DNA of 64,000 nucleotides, from the NCBI GenBank assembly GCA_916613615.1, contig OU744732.1:54723727-54787726 (forward strand). Reading direction: 5' to 3'. The translations under genes and the position numbers were made by a program. This DNA is from Steromphala cineraria. Taxonomy: Eukaryota; Mollusca; Gastropoda; Trochida; Trochidae. The notes beneath the pieces were generated by a model. The model was not told the origin of the DNA and ran no database searches. It saw only the letters and a program-made list of their open reading frames with translations. Shown here in pieces: positions 35,201 to 42,383 of this stretch (position 1 is the first letter of the stretch; each line of letters opens with the position of its first letter).

Positions 35201-35340
35201 TCTCGTCCCAACCAAGCATCTCCCAGAACAGCACCTACTGCCCTGGTTACTACGAAGTCACCCGATACACCTTCAAACACACCATCTCCCTGACCAAGGA
35301 GGATGCCAAGAAAATGAAAGTAGAACAAAAACCTGAATAG
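11163..35340 (+). CDS. TP63/73-like: p63/p73-type p53-family transcription factor, full-length SAM-containing form (11 coding exons)
   Basis: Coding exons are 11163-11266 (the exon itself begins at 11138), 12136-12280, 21245-21349, 21932-22002, 23625-23703, 24001-24526, 24953-25047, 25325-25446, 32323-32577, 32935-33028 and 35059-35340. They splice in one frame to 625 residues. The domains in order are: transactivation motif F21-W25-L28 (the MDM2-binding FxxxWxxL pattern); DNA-binding domain about 140-335 with zinc ligands C219, H222, C281 and C285 and DNA-contact arginines R291 and R315; nuclear localisation signal KKRKL at 362-366; tetramerisation domain about 373-405; SAM domain about 499-560; and a C-terminal tail with YTFKHTISL and MKVE. 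The family binds p53 response elements as a tetramer in the nucleus and controls germline protection, cell death and differentiation (family knowledge). The ATG at 11163 begins MSQ, as recalled for other mollusc p53-family proteins. Upstream of it the frame is open back to the acceptor at 11137, with no in-frame ATG in the proposed first exon. Confidence 0.95.
11379..11637. mobile_element. Palindromic MITE with 9-bp target duplication, copy 1
   Basis: The ends are CAGTCTTAAGTAAACC and its near complement GGTTTACTTAGACTG. The arms stay complementary for about 60 bp or more. GTTTCTGCA flanks both sides (11370-11378 and 11638-11646). A 9-bp duplication points to Mutator-like elements. It lies in the intron after the first coding exon of p63/p73. 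Confidence 0.88.
11666..11820. repeat. Diverged relative of the 165-bp MITE
   Basis: It shares GTCCTGGGGA, AATTATTAGA or AATTATTGAG, AGGATACTTTTACCA and CCAAAA.CACCCTC with 1092-1256, but the inverted ends are decayed. Confidence 0.6.
12136..12280 (+). CDS. TP63/73-like: p63/p73 coding exon 2
   Basis: The acceptor is TTTTCTGCAG and the donor GTATGT. The exon encodes [16 protein letters not shown] and [10 protein letters not shown] and ends in phase 0. The acidic and aromatic content is in keeping with an N-terminal activation region. Confidence 0.9.
12306..12596 (+). mobile_element. TTAA-flanked MITE, internally deleted copy
   Basis: TTAA precedes AGGGGCAGTAACACG. The right end is GCTACTGCCCCT, flanked by TTAT, one base off TTAA. 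It is about 70 bp shorter than complete copies because part of the right half is missing. It sits at the start of the p63/p73 second intron. Confidence 0.85.
12932..13229 (+). mobile_element. tRNA-derived SINE
   Basis: The head carries an RNA polymerase III A box (TAGCGCAGTGG, about 12942) and B box (GGTTCGAATCC, 12987-12997). The tail has TTGAAAGCGGCGATAAACC, like the shared 3' domain of mollusc SINEs. Flanks TTCTCTTTATTG (left) and TTCTTTTTATTG (right) look like an 11-12 bp target duplication, as expected for retroposition. Confidence 0.82.
14060..14620 (+). repeat. Probable degraded mobile element with GTCAAGGTCAC motifs
   Basis: GGTCAAAGGTCAAGGTCAC and GGTCAAGGTCACGAGC recur, with a GCCCCCAG...TTCGGGCTGC hairpin-like right end. 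The style matches other GC-rich repeat elements in this window. Ends are not defined and no protein is encoded. Confidence 0.4.
16183..16241 (+). repeat. Direct 29-bp tandem duplication
   Basis: GTAATGCTGTTACTGTAAGA followed by TCGTTACAG occurs twice in succession, then the start of a third copy. It lies in the long p63/p73 intron. Confidence 0.85.
17840..18030 (+). promoter_or_regulatory. Candidate internal promoter of the p63/p73 gene
   Basis: TATAAATA at 17884-17891 sits in a GC-richer island within the long intron, followed by GTTGCCATGGCGACC (17930 on) and donor-like sites at 17994 (GTATTG) and 18018 (GTCAGT). Vertebrate p63 and p73 have an internal promoter in the matching intron that makes delta-N forms. 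None of the short frames here joins the next exon in frame, so any first exon would be non-coding. Confidence 0.3.
21245..21349 (+). CDS. TP63/73-like: p63/p73 coding exon 3
   Basis: The exon has 35 codons, phase 0, acceptor TGTTTGCAG and donor GTACGT. The content is Ser/Thr/Pro-rich linker ([20 protein letters not shown]). Its internal methionine, M97 of the full-length protein, could serve as the start of an N-terminally truncated (delta-N) form made from an internal promoter. A nearly 9-kb intron precedes it. Confidence 0.88.
21932..22002 (+). CDS. TP63/73-like: p63/p73 coding exon 4
   Basis: The exon is 71 bp, acceptor GTTTAACAG, donor GTAAGT. It encodes [14 protein letters not shown] and SPSPTVPS, a proline-rich linker before the DNA-binding domain, and ends with two bases of a split Asn codon. 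A 61-bp-period tandem array starts 9 bases after the donor. Confidence 0.9.
22011..22679 (+). repeat. 61-bp tandem array, about 11 copies, in a p63/p73 intron
   Basis: The unit begins CCAATCAGATCATAGCAGGA, continues through TTGAATCTAACCAATCAAAT and ends in AAGAAGATTACAACAAT. Unit starts are at 22011, 22072, 22130, 22191, 22252, 22313, 22374, 22435, 22496, 22557 and 22618. Each unit carries one or two CCAATCA motifs. More diverged relatives continue to about 23060. Confidence 0.92.
22680..23060 (+). repeat. Degenerate extension of the 61-bp array, with a copied splice donor
   Basis: AACCAATCA, TAGCAGGAA and CACTGTAGG motifs recur at lower identity. Bases 22696-22733 (AGTGCTATCAAAGTAAGTAG and following) copy the end of coding exon 4 plus its donor with about four changes. 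Confidence 0.75.
23061..23624 (+). other. p63/p73 intron remainder
   Basis: AT-rich DNA between the degenerate array and coding exon 5. Nothing recognised. Confidence 0.6.
23625..23703 (+). CDS. TP63/73-like: p63/p73 coding exon 5: start of the DNA-binding domain
   Basis: The acceptor is TTTTTCAG and the donor GTAAGT. The exon encodes [20 protein letters not shown] and KSTTWT, the first beta strands of the p53-family DNA-binding domain. The exon end corresponds to human TP53 codon 125/126, where an intron also lies. Confidence 0.95.
24001..24526 (+). CDS. TP63/73-like: p63/p73 coding exon 6: core of the DNA-binding domain in one exon
   Basis: The exon is 526 bp, acceptor CTTTCCCCAG, donor GTGAGT (24527). 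It encodes [20 protein letters not shown] through [17 protein letters not shown] to SPKKG. Zinc ligands are C219 and H222 (VKRCPNH) and C281 and C285 (MCLGSCVGG). NRRPI and [10 protein letters not shown] supply the DNA contacts equivalent to human p53 R248 and R273. The competing donor at 24524 would break the frame of the next exon. In human TP53 the same stretch is split over exons 5 to 8. Confidence 0.96.
24953..25047 (+). CDS. TP63/73-like: p63/p73 coding exon 7: nuclear localisation signal
   Basis: The acceptor is TTTTTCAG and the donor GTAAGT. The exon encodes [16 protein letters not shown], then [20 protein letters not shown] is a basic nuclear localisation signal. The exon ends at the same place as human TP53 exon 9 (codon 331), just before the tetramerisation helix. 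Confidence 0.93.
25325..25446 (+). CDS. TP63/73-like: p63/p73 coding exon 8: tetramerisation domain
   Basis: The acceptor is TGTTTTCAG and the donor GTATGT. The exon encodes [20 protein letters not shown], the p53-family oligomerisation strand and helix, followed by [17 protein letters not shown]. It ends with two bases (CA) that can join either the alternative last exon at 25993 or the exon at 32323, both in frame. Confidence 0.95.
25927..26003 (+). promoter_or_regulatory. Inverted repeat enclosing the acceptor of the alternative last exon
   Basis: CCGGCAGCCACCTG at 25927-25940 can pair with CAGGTGGCTGTCGG at 25990-26003. All 14 positions pair, one as G-U, across a 49-base loop. The acceptor AG (25991-25992) lies inside the stem. 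A role in isoform choice is inferred. Confidence 0.5.
25993..26095 (+). CDS. TP63/73-like: Alternative last exon: short p53-like isoform with basic tail
   Basis: The acceptor GGCTGCAG ends at 25992. Joined to the exon ending at 25446, the frame continues [20 protein letters not shown], then [13 protein letters not shown] and TAA at 26093-26095. The result is a 449-residue protein without the SAM domain. The tail has 14 Lys/Arg in 33 residues, resembling the basic regulatory C-terminus of p53. Mollusc genes of this family are known to make p53-like and p63/73-like products from one locus (established). The acceptor lies inside a 14-bp inverted repeat. Possible polyadenylation hexamer: ATTAAA at 26493. 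Transcripts would be needed for proof. Confidence 0.72.
26096..27497 (+). other. Likely 3' UTR of the short isoform / intron of the long isoform
   Basis: Very AT-rich, with a candidate hexamer ATTAAA at 26493 and many ATTTA motifs at 26950-27300 resembling AU-rich mRNA-decay elements. No canonical AATAAA was seen before the MITE at 27502. No other coding signal. Confidence 0.45.
27502..27870 (+). mobile_element. TTAA-flanked MITE, complete copy
   Basis: TTAA lies on both sides (27498-27501 and 27871-27874). The ends are AGGGGCAGTAGCAC and CACTGCCCCT. The interior matches the other copies, including ATGGCCACCATTGG and GACTATGGATGATTGG. No transposase. Confidence 0.9.
27892..30152 (+). mobile_element. 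AGCTCATC/GATGAGCT element with a 146-bp-period tandem core
   Basis: The left end TTTTTAGCTCATC is followed by a GTCCGTCCGTC-rich stretch. About 12 units of 146 bp then follow (the TCTAATTTGTAACTTTGGTG phase occurs at 28081, 28227, 28373, 28519 and onward). The right end is GATGAGCTACAGAGCC with AATGGCTCTATTTTT. A second, tiny left end starts at about 30073, so two elements may share the right terminus. It is non-coding and resembles tandem-repeat-bearing non-autonomous elements described in bivalves. Its superfamily is not certain. Confidence 0.8.
30153..32322 (+). other. p63/p73 intron, right part
   Basis: AT-rich DNA. From about 31975 to 32310 an imperfect repeat of roughly 65 bp (motifs CATTTGACAC, GAGAGGAAA, ACAGATAAATCATG) runs up to the acceptor of exon 9. 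No exon recognised. Confidence 0.6.
32323..32577 (+). CDS. TP63/73-like: p63/p73 coding exon 9: linker between tetramerisation and SAM domains
   Basis: The acceptor is TGTTTTGCAG and the donor GTGAGT. The exon encodes 85 residues, Ser/Gln-rich then helical: [20 protein letters not shown] and later [20 protein letters not shown]. It is GC-richer than the surrounding intron, as the other exons are. An imperfect tandem repeat lies just upstream. Confidence 0.92.
32935..33028 (+). CDS. TP63/73-like: p63/p73 coding exon 10: SAM domain, first part
   Basis: The acceptor is TTATTTCCAG and the donor GTAAGA. The exon encodes [19 protein letters not shown], then [12 protein letters not shown], the first helices of the p63/p73 SAM domain, a protein-interaction module found in the long alpha-type isoforms. 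Confidence 0.94.
33177..34330 (+). mobile_element. CCCCCG-hairpin element with a 162-bp tandem core
   Basis: The left end ATACCCCCGCTACGACGTAG TCGGGGGTAT folds as a hairpin and is followed by GTCCGTCCGTGCGTCC. Units of 162 bp start at 33259, 33421, 33583, 33745 and about 33907, each with TCGTTTCC, ACTATACCACTTAGAAAC and TTTTAGGGGTTTCAG. The right end is GGCGGGGGTATGTGAGCC. It sits between the two SAM exons. The last unit is split by another transposon. Confidence 0.8.
33970..34133 (+). mobile_element. pogo/Tigger-like MITE nested in the 162-bp array
   Basis: The ends are CAGTCGAACCTCGG and AGGTTCGACTG, with TA on both sides. It is 164 bp and interrupts the fifth 162-bp unit between GGAAGTA and GTGCTGTTGTGCC. 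The ends and TA target fit the pogo branch of Tc1/mariner. No coding capacity. Confidence 0.85.
34440..34583 (+). repeat. Duplicated block with long G runs
   Basis: GCTGCATCATTTCATCA, TATCTAA.GACCAGAT and a poly-G run occur twice. The runs are 15 G (34493-34507), then 6 G and 8 G separated by A (34566-34580). It lies in the last p63/p73 intron and could form G-quadruplexes on the sense strand. Confidence 0.8.
35059..35340 (+). CDS. TP63/73-like: p63/p73 last coding exon: SAM second part and C-terminal tail
   Basis: The acceptor is CACCTTCAG. The exon encodes [20 protein letters not shown] (last SAM helices), a Ser/Thr-rich linker ([10 protein letters not shown]), then [12 protein letters not shown] and a final [10 protein letters not shown] before TAG at 35338-35340. 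The tail aligns by eye with the transactivation-inhibitory core of vertebrate p63 (FTLRQTISF) and its terminal IKEE sumoylation site. Confidence 0.93.
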   Translation, partial: ELSAMKIGTSHRNKIWKSLVEYRQSNNFSSEVTQSLIRNSSSTSTLSLSSQPSISQNSTYCPGYYEVTRYTFKHTISLTKEDAKKMKVEQKPE

Positions 35341-38300
35341 GTTTCCTTTCCATTGAAGGAGAAGAGGAAAGAGGAACAAATAAACGATAGACAACTGCGT
35401 CCTTTGGGAAGGAAGCTGGGTATGAGCTTGGATCAAGATTCATTTAAACGGTGCAAATGGACATGAAAGTGCATTTATTCATGATTGAATCATTGGCTAT
35501 TTCTTCAAAACTGCTGAGCTTTGCAACTAAAACTTCCAATTTCGTGTGAGTTTGTCAAAGAGACATTTATCGTTTGCCGGTTATGCATTCCATGTATTTT
35601 ATGTCGTGTGTTTTTGAAGCGTCGTCTTGTTAGGGTGGAGTTTTGCAACGCAGTGAAGTTGCTCAAGTGGGCTTGACTGGTAGCAGTGGCAAGATGTTTT
35701 GGTGCAGATGAAGTTAAACCTCAGAGGTTTAAAATATGTGCCAGTTTTTTAAAATAATTTGTAGAAAGTCACTTTAATTTGATTTTTCATCCGATTTCAA
35801 ACCAAAGGTGACATGTCCGTTTTGCAATCATTTACAACCATTTGTTGTTGCGACGTGTTTTTTATTCAGGGGAGGCAACTCCAAATCCAAATCTATTTCT
35901 CCGTCCATGCTATAATGGCTGTTAATTTATACCGTTGAGTAAGATATCATTATATTTCATTTAGCTGCTTTGTTTCATTTATAGTTCAATATAGGCATAT
36001 TCGGTATTTGTGTTAAAAATTGCCTTTAATAGTGTTTGCAGACTTCAAACACTCACTGCCTTAAACCTATTCTTCCAAGTTTTCAACACAAGTACTGATA
36101 TATTTATTTATAACATTCCATTAAACACATTCCAGTTATTAAGTCACATGCTAATCTGCTTTTATCATTTTGACCAATTTTAAAACAAGAATTTTATTTT
36201 CTCTCAAAATAGTAAAACACTGCTCTAAAGATCAAGTTGAAACCTTTTACTTATCAAACAAGTTTTTTATGCTTCCCTGGTTTGAATTGTTAATTATCAA
36301 GAATCTTTTTTCCAAATACAAGTACTTTCTGCTTAATACAGTTTGTAATTTTAGATCTTGGTCGTGTTAGTAATTTGTAGTGTTGTATTGAACTTAACAC
36401 AATAGAGCTGTGAAGCACTGCTGACCGTAAAAAAAACCTTAACAAATTAAACCATGCATTGCTTTTTGTAGCCAGATTCGTTAATGTTTGATTTTGCTGT
36501 GTTTGATATGTATTTGCTCGTAACTGCTGTCTTTAGAATGACAACTGTGCATTTCAAAATCTTGTTTTGTTTGTTCAACTAAGTTTTTTGGGTTTCTTTC
36601 AAATTTCAAAATATAGTTTTAGTTCAATTGTCTGTCCAAACTAACACCTATTATCCATATTTACCAAGAGTTTCAACATGGTCACAATATTTTTGTCATA
36701 TCATTAATCATATCTATCATTATGGGTTTTGTGCATAATTTTGAGCAAGTTGCTCAAGTATTGAAAGTGTTCACAGAGAGAGAGAAGTCATTTGAAGTCA
36801 AATACAAGTCTTCTTTATCATGACAGATATGAGGGAGAAAATTAGTTGTGCATAATGGCCGGTTTTTCAAGTGGCAGATTTTGTTCATATTTTATTGGAA
36901 TTGAGATTAATTCCATATTTGTGGGAGACATATTGGACATTGCTGTTCTTAAGAACTTCTCAAGAATGAATAAAGAAATGTTTTCCCGAAATCTGGCAAA
37001 CAAGGTCAGTGGATTGCTGACAGTTGGTTTGGTGCTAAATGTAGCGTTTTAATACAAATCATTTTGAACAAGAGATAGTCTTGTTAATTTGTATGGCTTG
37101 ATCTTATAGAATTGTGCAATGTCCAAAATTGGAGGTGTTTTTGAGAATAATTTGTTGACTTACGTGGTTTGTTGCCGGTTGCCTTCAGTTTTGAAGCTGG
37201 TAGTGTTCAAAAGATAGCCGGTCTCAAACAGCATAGCAAGTGCTTCAAGGGAGGTAACTCCTGCCTGCCTGTAATTAGAGTTCTATCCCCTTGAATCCAA
37301 CCTTCTGTTGATCAACTTACGTAGTTTTCATCAATTGTTGAATTGAAATATTAATTTGAAAAATAAGGTTTCTGAAGGAAACTTGTTTTTATGAAAGCTA
37401 TTTATGTCCTTTTGAAGAACTTGGATTCAAGGCGAGAAAAATTCACTTTCTATATGTCCGAGTGCAGTGTACATAGATAATGGTTGAATTGGATTTAATT
37501 ATTGTGTAAATCAACAGTATACATCTATTTAATATTTCCACATTATTTATGTGTGTCGTGTTCTTATCTAGCGAGTGATCTTGCTTGTTGGAGAATTTGT
37601 AAGAGAAAATTTGCAATCACAGGATGTTGTTCAGCCTTGAGGATTCAGTCCTAAGCTAGGATGAAAATGTCTAATGTTGTTTTTTACTAAAACTAACTAT
37701 AAGTTTGTTATTAAGCATTTAAAAAAAATATCTTATCATCATTTGATATGAATTTTTATAAAGAATATAATCATTTAGTTCATTTAAAAAAATTTACATT
37801 TTGAAACTGCTTGAAAGGTCAATTGTTAGTTATATATAGAAATTATGTCATTTCCAGTTCAGATTGTTTACCTTTGTTATTTATTAAAAGAAATATCAAC
37901 TTGGCTGAATGATATCTTGTAATTGTGTGAAGCTTGGATATGTCATCTTCATAAACCATATCAGCATTTTCACAAAATACTTGACATAATATATTCTCAT
38001 CGATTTCTGTGTGAGCAAAGTGGTTTTTATATTTTATCAATATTTTATAATGAAAGAATTTCTGTTATCTTGATTCAAGTTTTGAATGTTTTACAAAAAT
38101 GTTAGTTTATTTCTGTACAAATTACTTCATGAATTAGTCTAAAGATTATCATTTTAAAATGAGAAATACAAGTTCTAAAATTTAGAACCCTTAGCAGTTC
38201 TTAATTGCCTATTAAAAATGTCACAGGTTAGGACATGTGGGATACAATTAAAATCATTAATTAAGAAATATGCTTGTAGCAGGATTATTTTCAACCAAAA

Positions 38301-38907
38301 TTGAAAATTTTAAAAATAATTGAAGTCAATCAGTCATCACTCAAGTTGAAAGAAGGTCATTTATATAGTACATTTGCTAATTCACAAATATCATTGATTT
38401 CAAATTCAACCAAATTGTTGATTTTCACCTTTTGCAAATGATTAAAGCTATCACCCTGAAAATGTTTCATTAGTTTGACAGAACTGCCAAAAATTTATGT
38501 CATGAAGTCTACGTTTTGTAATTTTTACTCGAGGTAATGGTATTGTAAATTTGCATTTATGTTGGAATTAACTTTTAAGTGCCAGTTTTGGGTGCTGTAT
38601 AGGACTGCCAAGTTTGTGTTCTGTCTCTTCAATAGTATATATATCAAGTGTTGTTTAATTCGATGACATATATGCACATATACCATTCTGTATTTACCAA
38701 GAAGTGAATTTCAACGAATATCTTCATCACTTTCGATCTTCATCACACTCATCCCATGGCAAGATGTGTTCAATTTTGGAAGAAAATTAGTTATTCACTC
38801 TTCATGAAGCTTGTATCATCTTAACACCATTATTTTAGAATAAAATTCATTTTAAATTAAAAGTACTTGTGTCATTGATGAATATACATGTTCTTGTGTG
38901 ATTGGGC
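35341..38907 (+). other. Presumed long 3' UTR of p63/p73 and downstream DNA
   Basis: No repeats of the common families and no other gene recognised. AATAAA occurs near 35377, 36966 and 38837. The last is followed by GT-rich sequence (GTACTTGTGTCATTG) and is a reasonable distal polyadenylation site, but the true end cannot be decided from sequence alone. Confidence 0.35.
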
Positions 38908-38911
38908 TTAA

Positions 38912-39266
38912 AGGGGCAGTAGCACGTTTTTACGGGGAATATAAGGTGATGTCAGGAAAATGAAAATAAATGGTTCCAATCGAAAGACAATGTATCTAAA
39001 CTAATGAATCATCAATAAATCAAATATATAATGTAAAGTTAAGCCATGAGATTCCTTTTCTTACACAAAATGAATTAAAGGTGTTCACACAAAAATGGCT
39101 GCCAATGGATTTTATGTGAATCTTTATAATTTAATCTCTGACTATGGATGATTGGTTTGTGTAATGAGACTTTTGATACCAGCAAAGGAATACATGTAGC
39201 ATTAACTTACAATTATCAGTGAAAAATTGAAAATATAAAATTGTCAAAAAACGTGCTACTGCCCCT
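38912..39266 (+). mobile_element. TTAA-flanked MITE, complete copy
   Basis: TTAA at 38908-38911 and 39267-39270, ends AGGGGCAGTAGCACG and CGTGCTACTGCCCCT. Same family as the copies at 27502 and 55349. Confidence 0.9.
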
Positions 39267-39616
39267 TTAAGTCTTGTCTAATCAGATGATATTGGTTTTG
39301 CTACTCAATCTGACATTCTGTTGGTGTTAATGTTTTATACCCCTTTTGTCCCGAAATATTTGGAAATCATCCTTCCATACTTGGAAGTTTGAAAGTTTAG
39401 AGGTAGTTTATAGTCAAATATTTGAAAAGTGGAAAGCCCTCAAACTCCCCAGATTCATCACACTACCATACTTGCATTAAGTTTATGGAAAACAACCTTA
39501 GTCAAACATGAAAGCTGCATATATGTAATAAAGTACTCAATCACTTCCTTTACAATATAAAACTAATGGTTATATAGCAACAATGTTGAAATGCAGGAAC
39601 CGTCTTAATTCACATT

Positions 39617-40822
39617 TTAGCTCATCTGGCTTGTAATGTACAATGGGCTTATGGCATGGCATGTTGTCCGGTGCAATCCGTCCGTAAACTTTGTGCATTT
39701 TCCATTTTTAGCTCATCTGGCCTGTAAGGCCCGATTGGCTTATGGCATGGCATGGTGTCCGGCGTCTGTCCGTCCGTAAACTTTGTGGAATTTCGACTTC
39801 TTCCCCAGAACCATAAGGCCTAGAAAGCTGAAACTTTGTGTACAGACTCCTTGGCTAGTGAGGATTATAAATTGAAGCTTTGGTGGCCCTGTGACCCCTA
39901 ATAGGGGCCACACCCTAAAAACCTATTTTCATCGTCTTTTCCAGAACCATGAGGCCAAGCAAGCTGAAACTTTGTGTACAGACTCATTGACAAGTGAGGA
40001 TTATAAATTGTAGCTTTGGTGGCCCTGTGACCCCTGATAAGGGCCACAGGGGCCACGCCCTAAAAACCTATTTTCATCTTCTTCTCCAGAACCATAAGGC
40101 CTAGAAAGCTGAAACTTTGTGTACAGACTCCTTGGCTAGTGAGGATTATAAATTGTAGCTTTGGTGGCACTGTGACCCCTAATAAGGGCCACAGGGGCCA
40201 CCCCCTAAAAACCTATTTTCATCTTCTTCTCCAGAAGCATTAGGCCTAGAAAGCTGAAACCTTGTGGTCAGACTCCTTGGCGAGTGAGTATTATAAATTG
40301 TAGTTTTGGTGGCCCTGTGACCCCTAATAAGGGCCACAGGGGGCACGCCCTAAAAACCTATTTTCATCTTCTTCTCCAGAAGCATAAGGCCTAGAAAGCT
40401 GAAATTTTGTGAACAGACTCCTTGACAAGTGAGGGAATCACATTGGCCACACTCTACAGCATAATTGATAATGAAGCCTGATGAGCTACAGAGCCAATGG
40501 CTCTATTTTTTCCCCAGAAGCATAAGGCCTAGAAAGCTGAAACTTAGTGTAGATACTCCTTGACTAGCAATGATTATGATTTATAGCTTTATGGCCCCTG
40601 ATAAGGGTCACAGGGTCCACACCTTTAAAACCTAATTTCATCTTCTTCTCTAGAAACAAAAGGCCTGGAAGGCTGAAACTTTTTGTGCAGTCTCCTAAAT
40701 GAGGATTCTAAGTTTTATGTTTGGTGACCCTGTGGCCCCTACTAAGGGGGGAACGGTAATGGCCATACCCTTTAGCAAAATTGATAGTAAGCCTGATGAG
40801 CTACAGAGCTAATGCCTCTATA
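39617..40822 (+). mobile_element. AGCTCATC/GATGAGCT element cluster with about 145-bp core units
   Basis: Left ends at 39617 and 39710 (TTTTAGCTCATCTGGC), right ends near 40480 and 40796 (GATGAGCTACAGAGC). Units contain GCTGAAACTTTGTGTACAGA, TGTGACCCCTAATAAGGGCC and ATTTTCATCTTCTTCTCCAG. It is homologous to the 27892-30152 element. The double ends suggest a nested insertion or unequal exchange. Confidence 0.78.
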
Positions 40823-41001
40823 TATTTTTATAAATTCTAATGATAACCTTGACCTCTGGGTGCACAGGAAGAAATACTGTTCTACAATCTCATTTAATTC
40901 AGATCACACCTATCAATCGCCCCTTCCTTTGTTTATTATCTGAATACTGCCCCAAAAGGGTCACGTCAACTGGCCTTGTTTTTAACCTTTATCAACCTTA
41001 A

Positions 41002-41197
41002 AGGGGCAGTAGCACGTTTTTTTAACATTTTATTTTTCAAAATTTTCACTGATAATTGTACGTGAATGTTCAATGTATTGTTTTGATAGTGTCAAAAATC
41101 TCATAACACAAATCAATCATCCACAGTCAGGGGACAAAGTATAAAGATTTACATAAAGTCCATTGGTGGCCATTTGTGTGAGCACCTTTAATTTCCC
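41002..41197 (-). mobile_element. TTAA MITE fragment, broken by a nested element
   Basis: TTAA at 40998-41001, then AGGGGCAGTAGCACG and the family interior in reverse orientation as far as GAGCACCTTTAATT. The expected continuation, TTCATTTTGTGTTAGATAAA GGAATCGCA, reappears at 42324 after the inserted element. Confidence 0.8.
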
Positions 41198-42323
41198 CCC
41201 GCCACAACGTGGAACGGGGGACATTGTATTCAGCGACGTCCGTCCGTACGTCCGGATCCTTGTTAACGAGATATCTCACGAACCGTTGCACCCAATGTAT
41301 TCAAATTTGGTCAAAGCCTCACTTTGGGGATTACGCAGACACCAGTCATTTTTGGTGACCTTGACCATATTTTCAGCATCCCGAATGGCTGGAGTCTTCA
41401 GAAACGACCTCTATGGGGCGGTACTCGGTTCAGAAACGACCTCTATGGGGCGGTACTCTGTTCAGAAACGACCTCTATGGGGCGGTACTCTGTTCAGAAA
41501 CGACCTCTATGGGGCGGTACTCGGTTCAGAAACGACCTCTATGGAGCGGTACTCGGTTCAGAAACGACCTCTATGGAGCGGTACTCTGTTCAGAAACGAC
41601 CTCTATGGGGCGGTACTCGGTTCAGAAACGACCTCTATGGAGCGGTACTCTGTTCAGAAACGACCTCTATGGGGCGGTACTCGGTTCAGAAACGACCTCT
41701 ATGGAGCGGTACTCGGTTCAGAAGCGACCTCTATGGAGCGGTACTCTGTTCAGAAGCGACCTCTATGGAGCGGTACTCTGTTCAGAAACGACCTCTATGG
41801 GGCGGTACTCTGTTCAGAAACGACCTCTATGGGGCGGTACTCGGTTCAGAAACGACCTCTATGGAGCGGTACTCGGTTCAGAAACGACCTCTATGGGGCG
41901 GTACTCTGTTCAGAAACGACCTCTATTGGGCGGTACTCGGTTCAAAAACGACCTCTATGGAGCGGTACTCGGTTCAGAAGCGACCTCTATGGAGCGGTAC
42001 TCGGTTCAGAAACGACCTCTATGGAGCGGTACTCGGTTCAGAAGCGACCTCTATGGAGCGGTACTCGGTTCAGAAGCGACCTCTATGGAGCGGTACTCGG
42101 TTCAGAAACGACCTCTATGGAGCGGTACTCGGTTCAGAAACGACCTCTATGGAGCGGTACTCGGTTCAGAAACGACCTCTATGGAGCGGTACTCGGTTCA
42201 GAAACGACCTCTATGGACCATTGCACTTATTGTCAATGGGAATATAGCATTTGCTTATTGTGACAATTCTATCGCAATATCCAAGCGGCGGGGGACATTG
42301 CCACATTAGTGGCAAACACTTGT
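41198..42323 (+). mobile_element. CCCCCGCC element carrying the first 32-bp satellite array, inserted in a MITE
   Basis: The left end CCCCCGCCACAACGTGGAAC GGGGGACATTG is hairpin-like, followed by GTCCGTCCGTACGTCC. The right end GGCGGGGGACATTGCCAC is followed by MITE sequence. It is the same structural type as 33177-34330 with a different core. Non-coding. Confidence 0.7.
41396..42216 (+). repeat. 32-bp satellite array 1, about 26 copies
   Basis: The unit is CAGAAACGACCTCTATGGAG then CGGTACTCGGTT. Variants are GGGG for GGAG, TCTG for TCGG, and GAAGCG for GAAACG. The array passes smoothly into unique element sequence on both sides (GGAGTCTTCAGAAACGACC and CTCTATGGACCATTGC), so it grew from a single copy inside the element. 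Confidence 0.95.
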
Positions 42324-42383
42324 TCATTTTGTGTTAGATAAAGGAATCGCAATCAGAAACTCAGGAATCGCAATCAGGAATCA

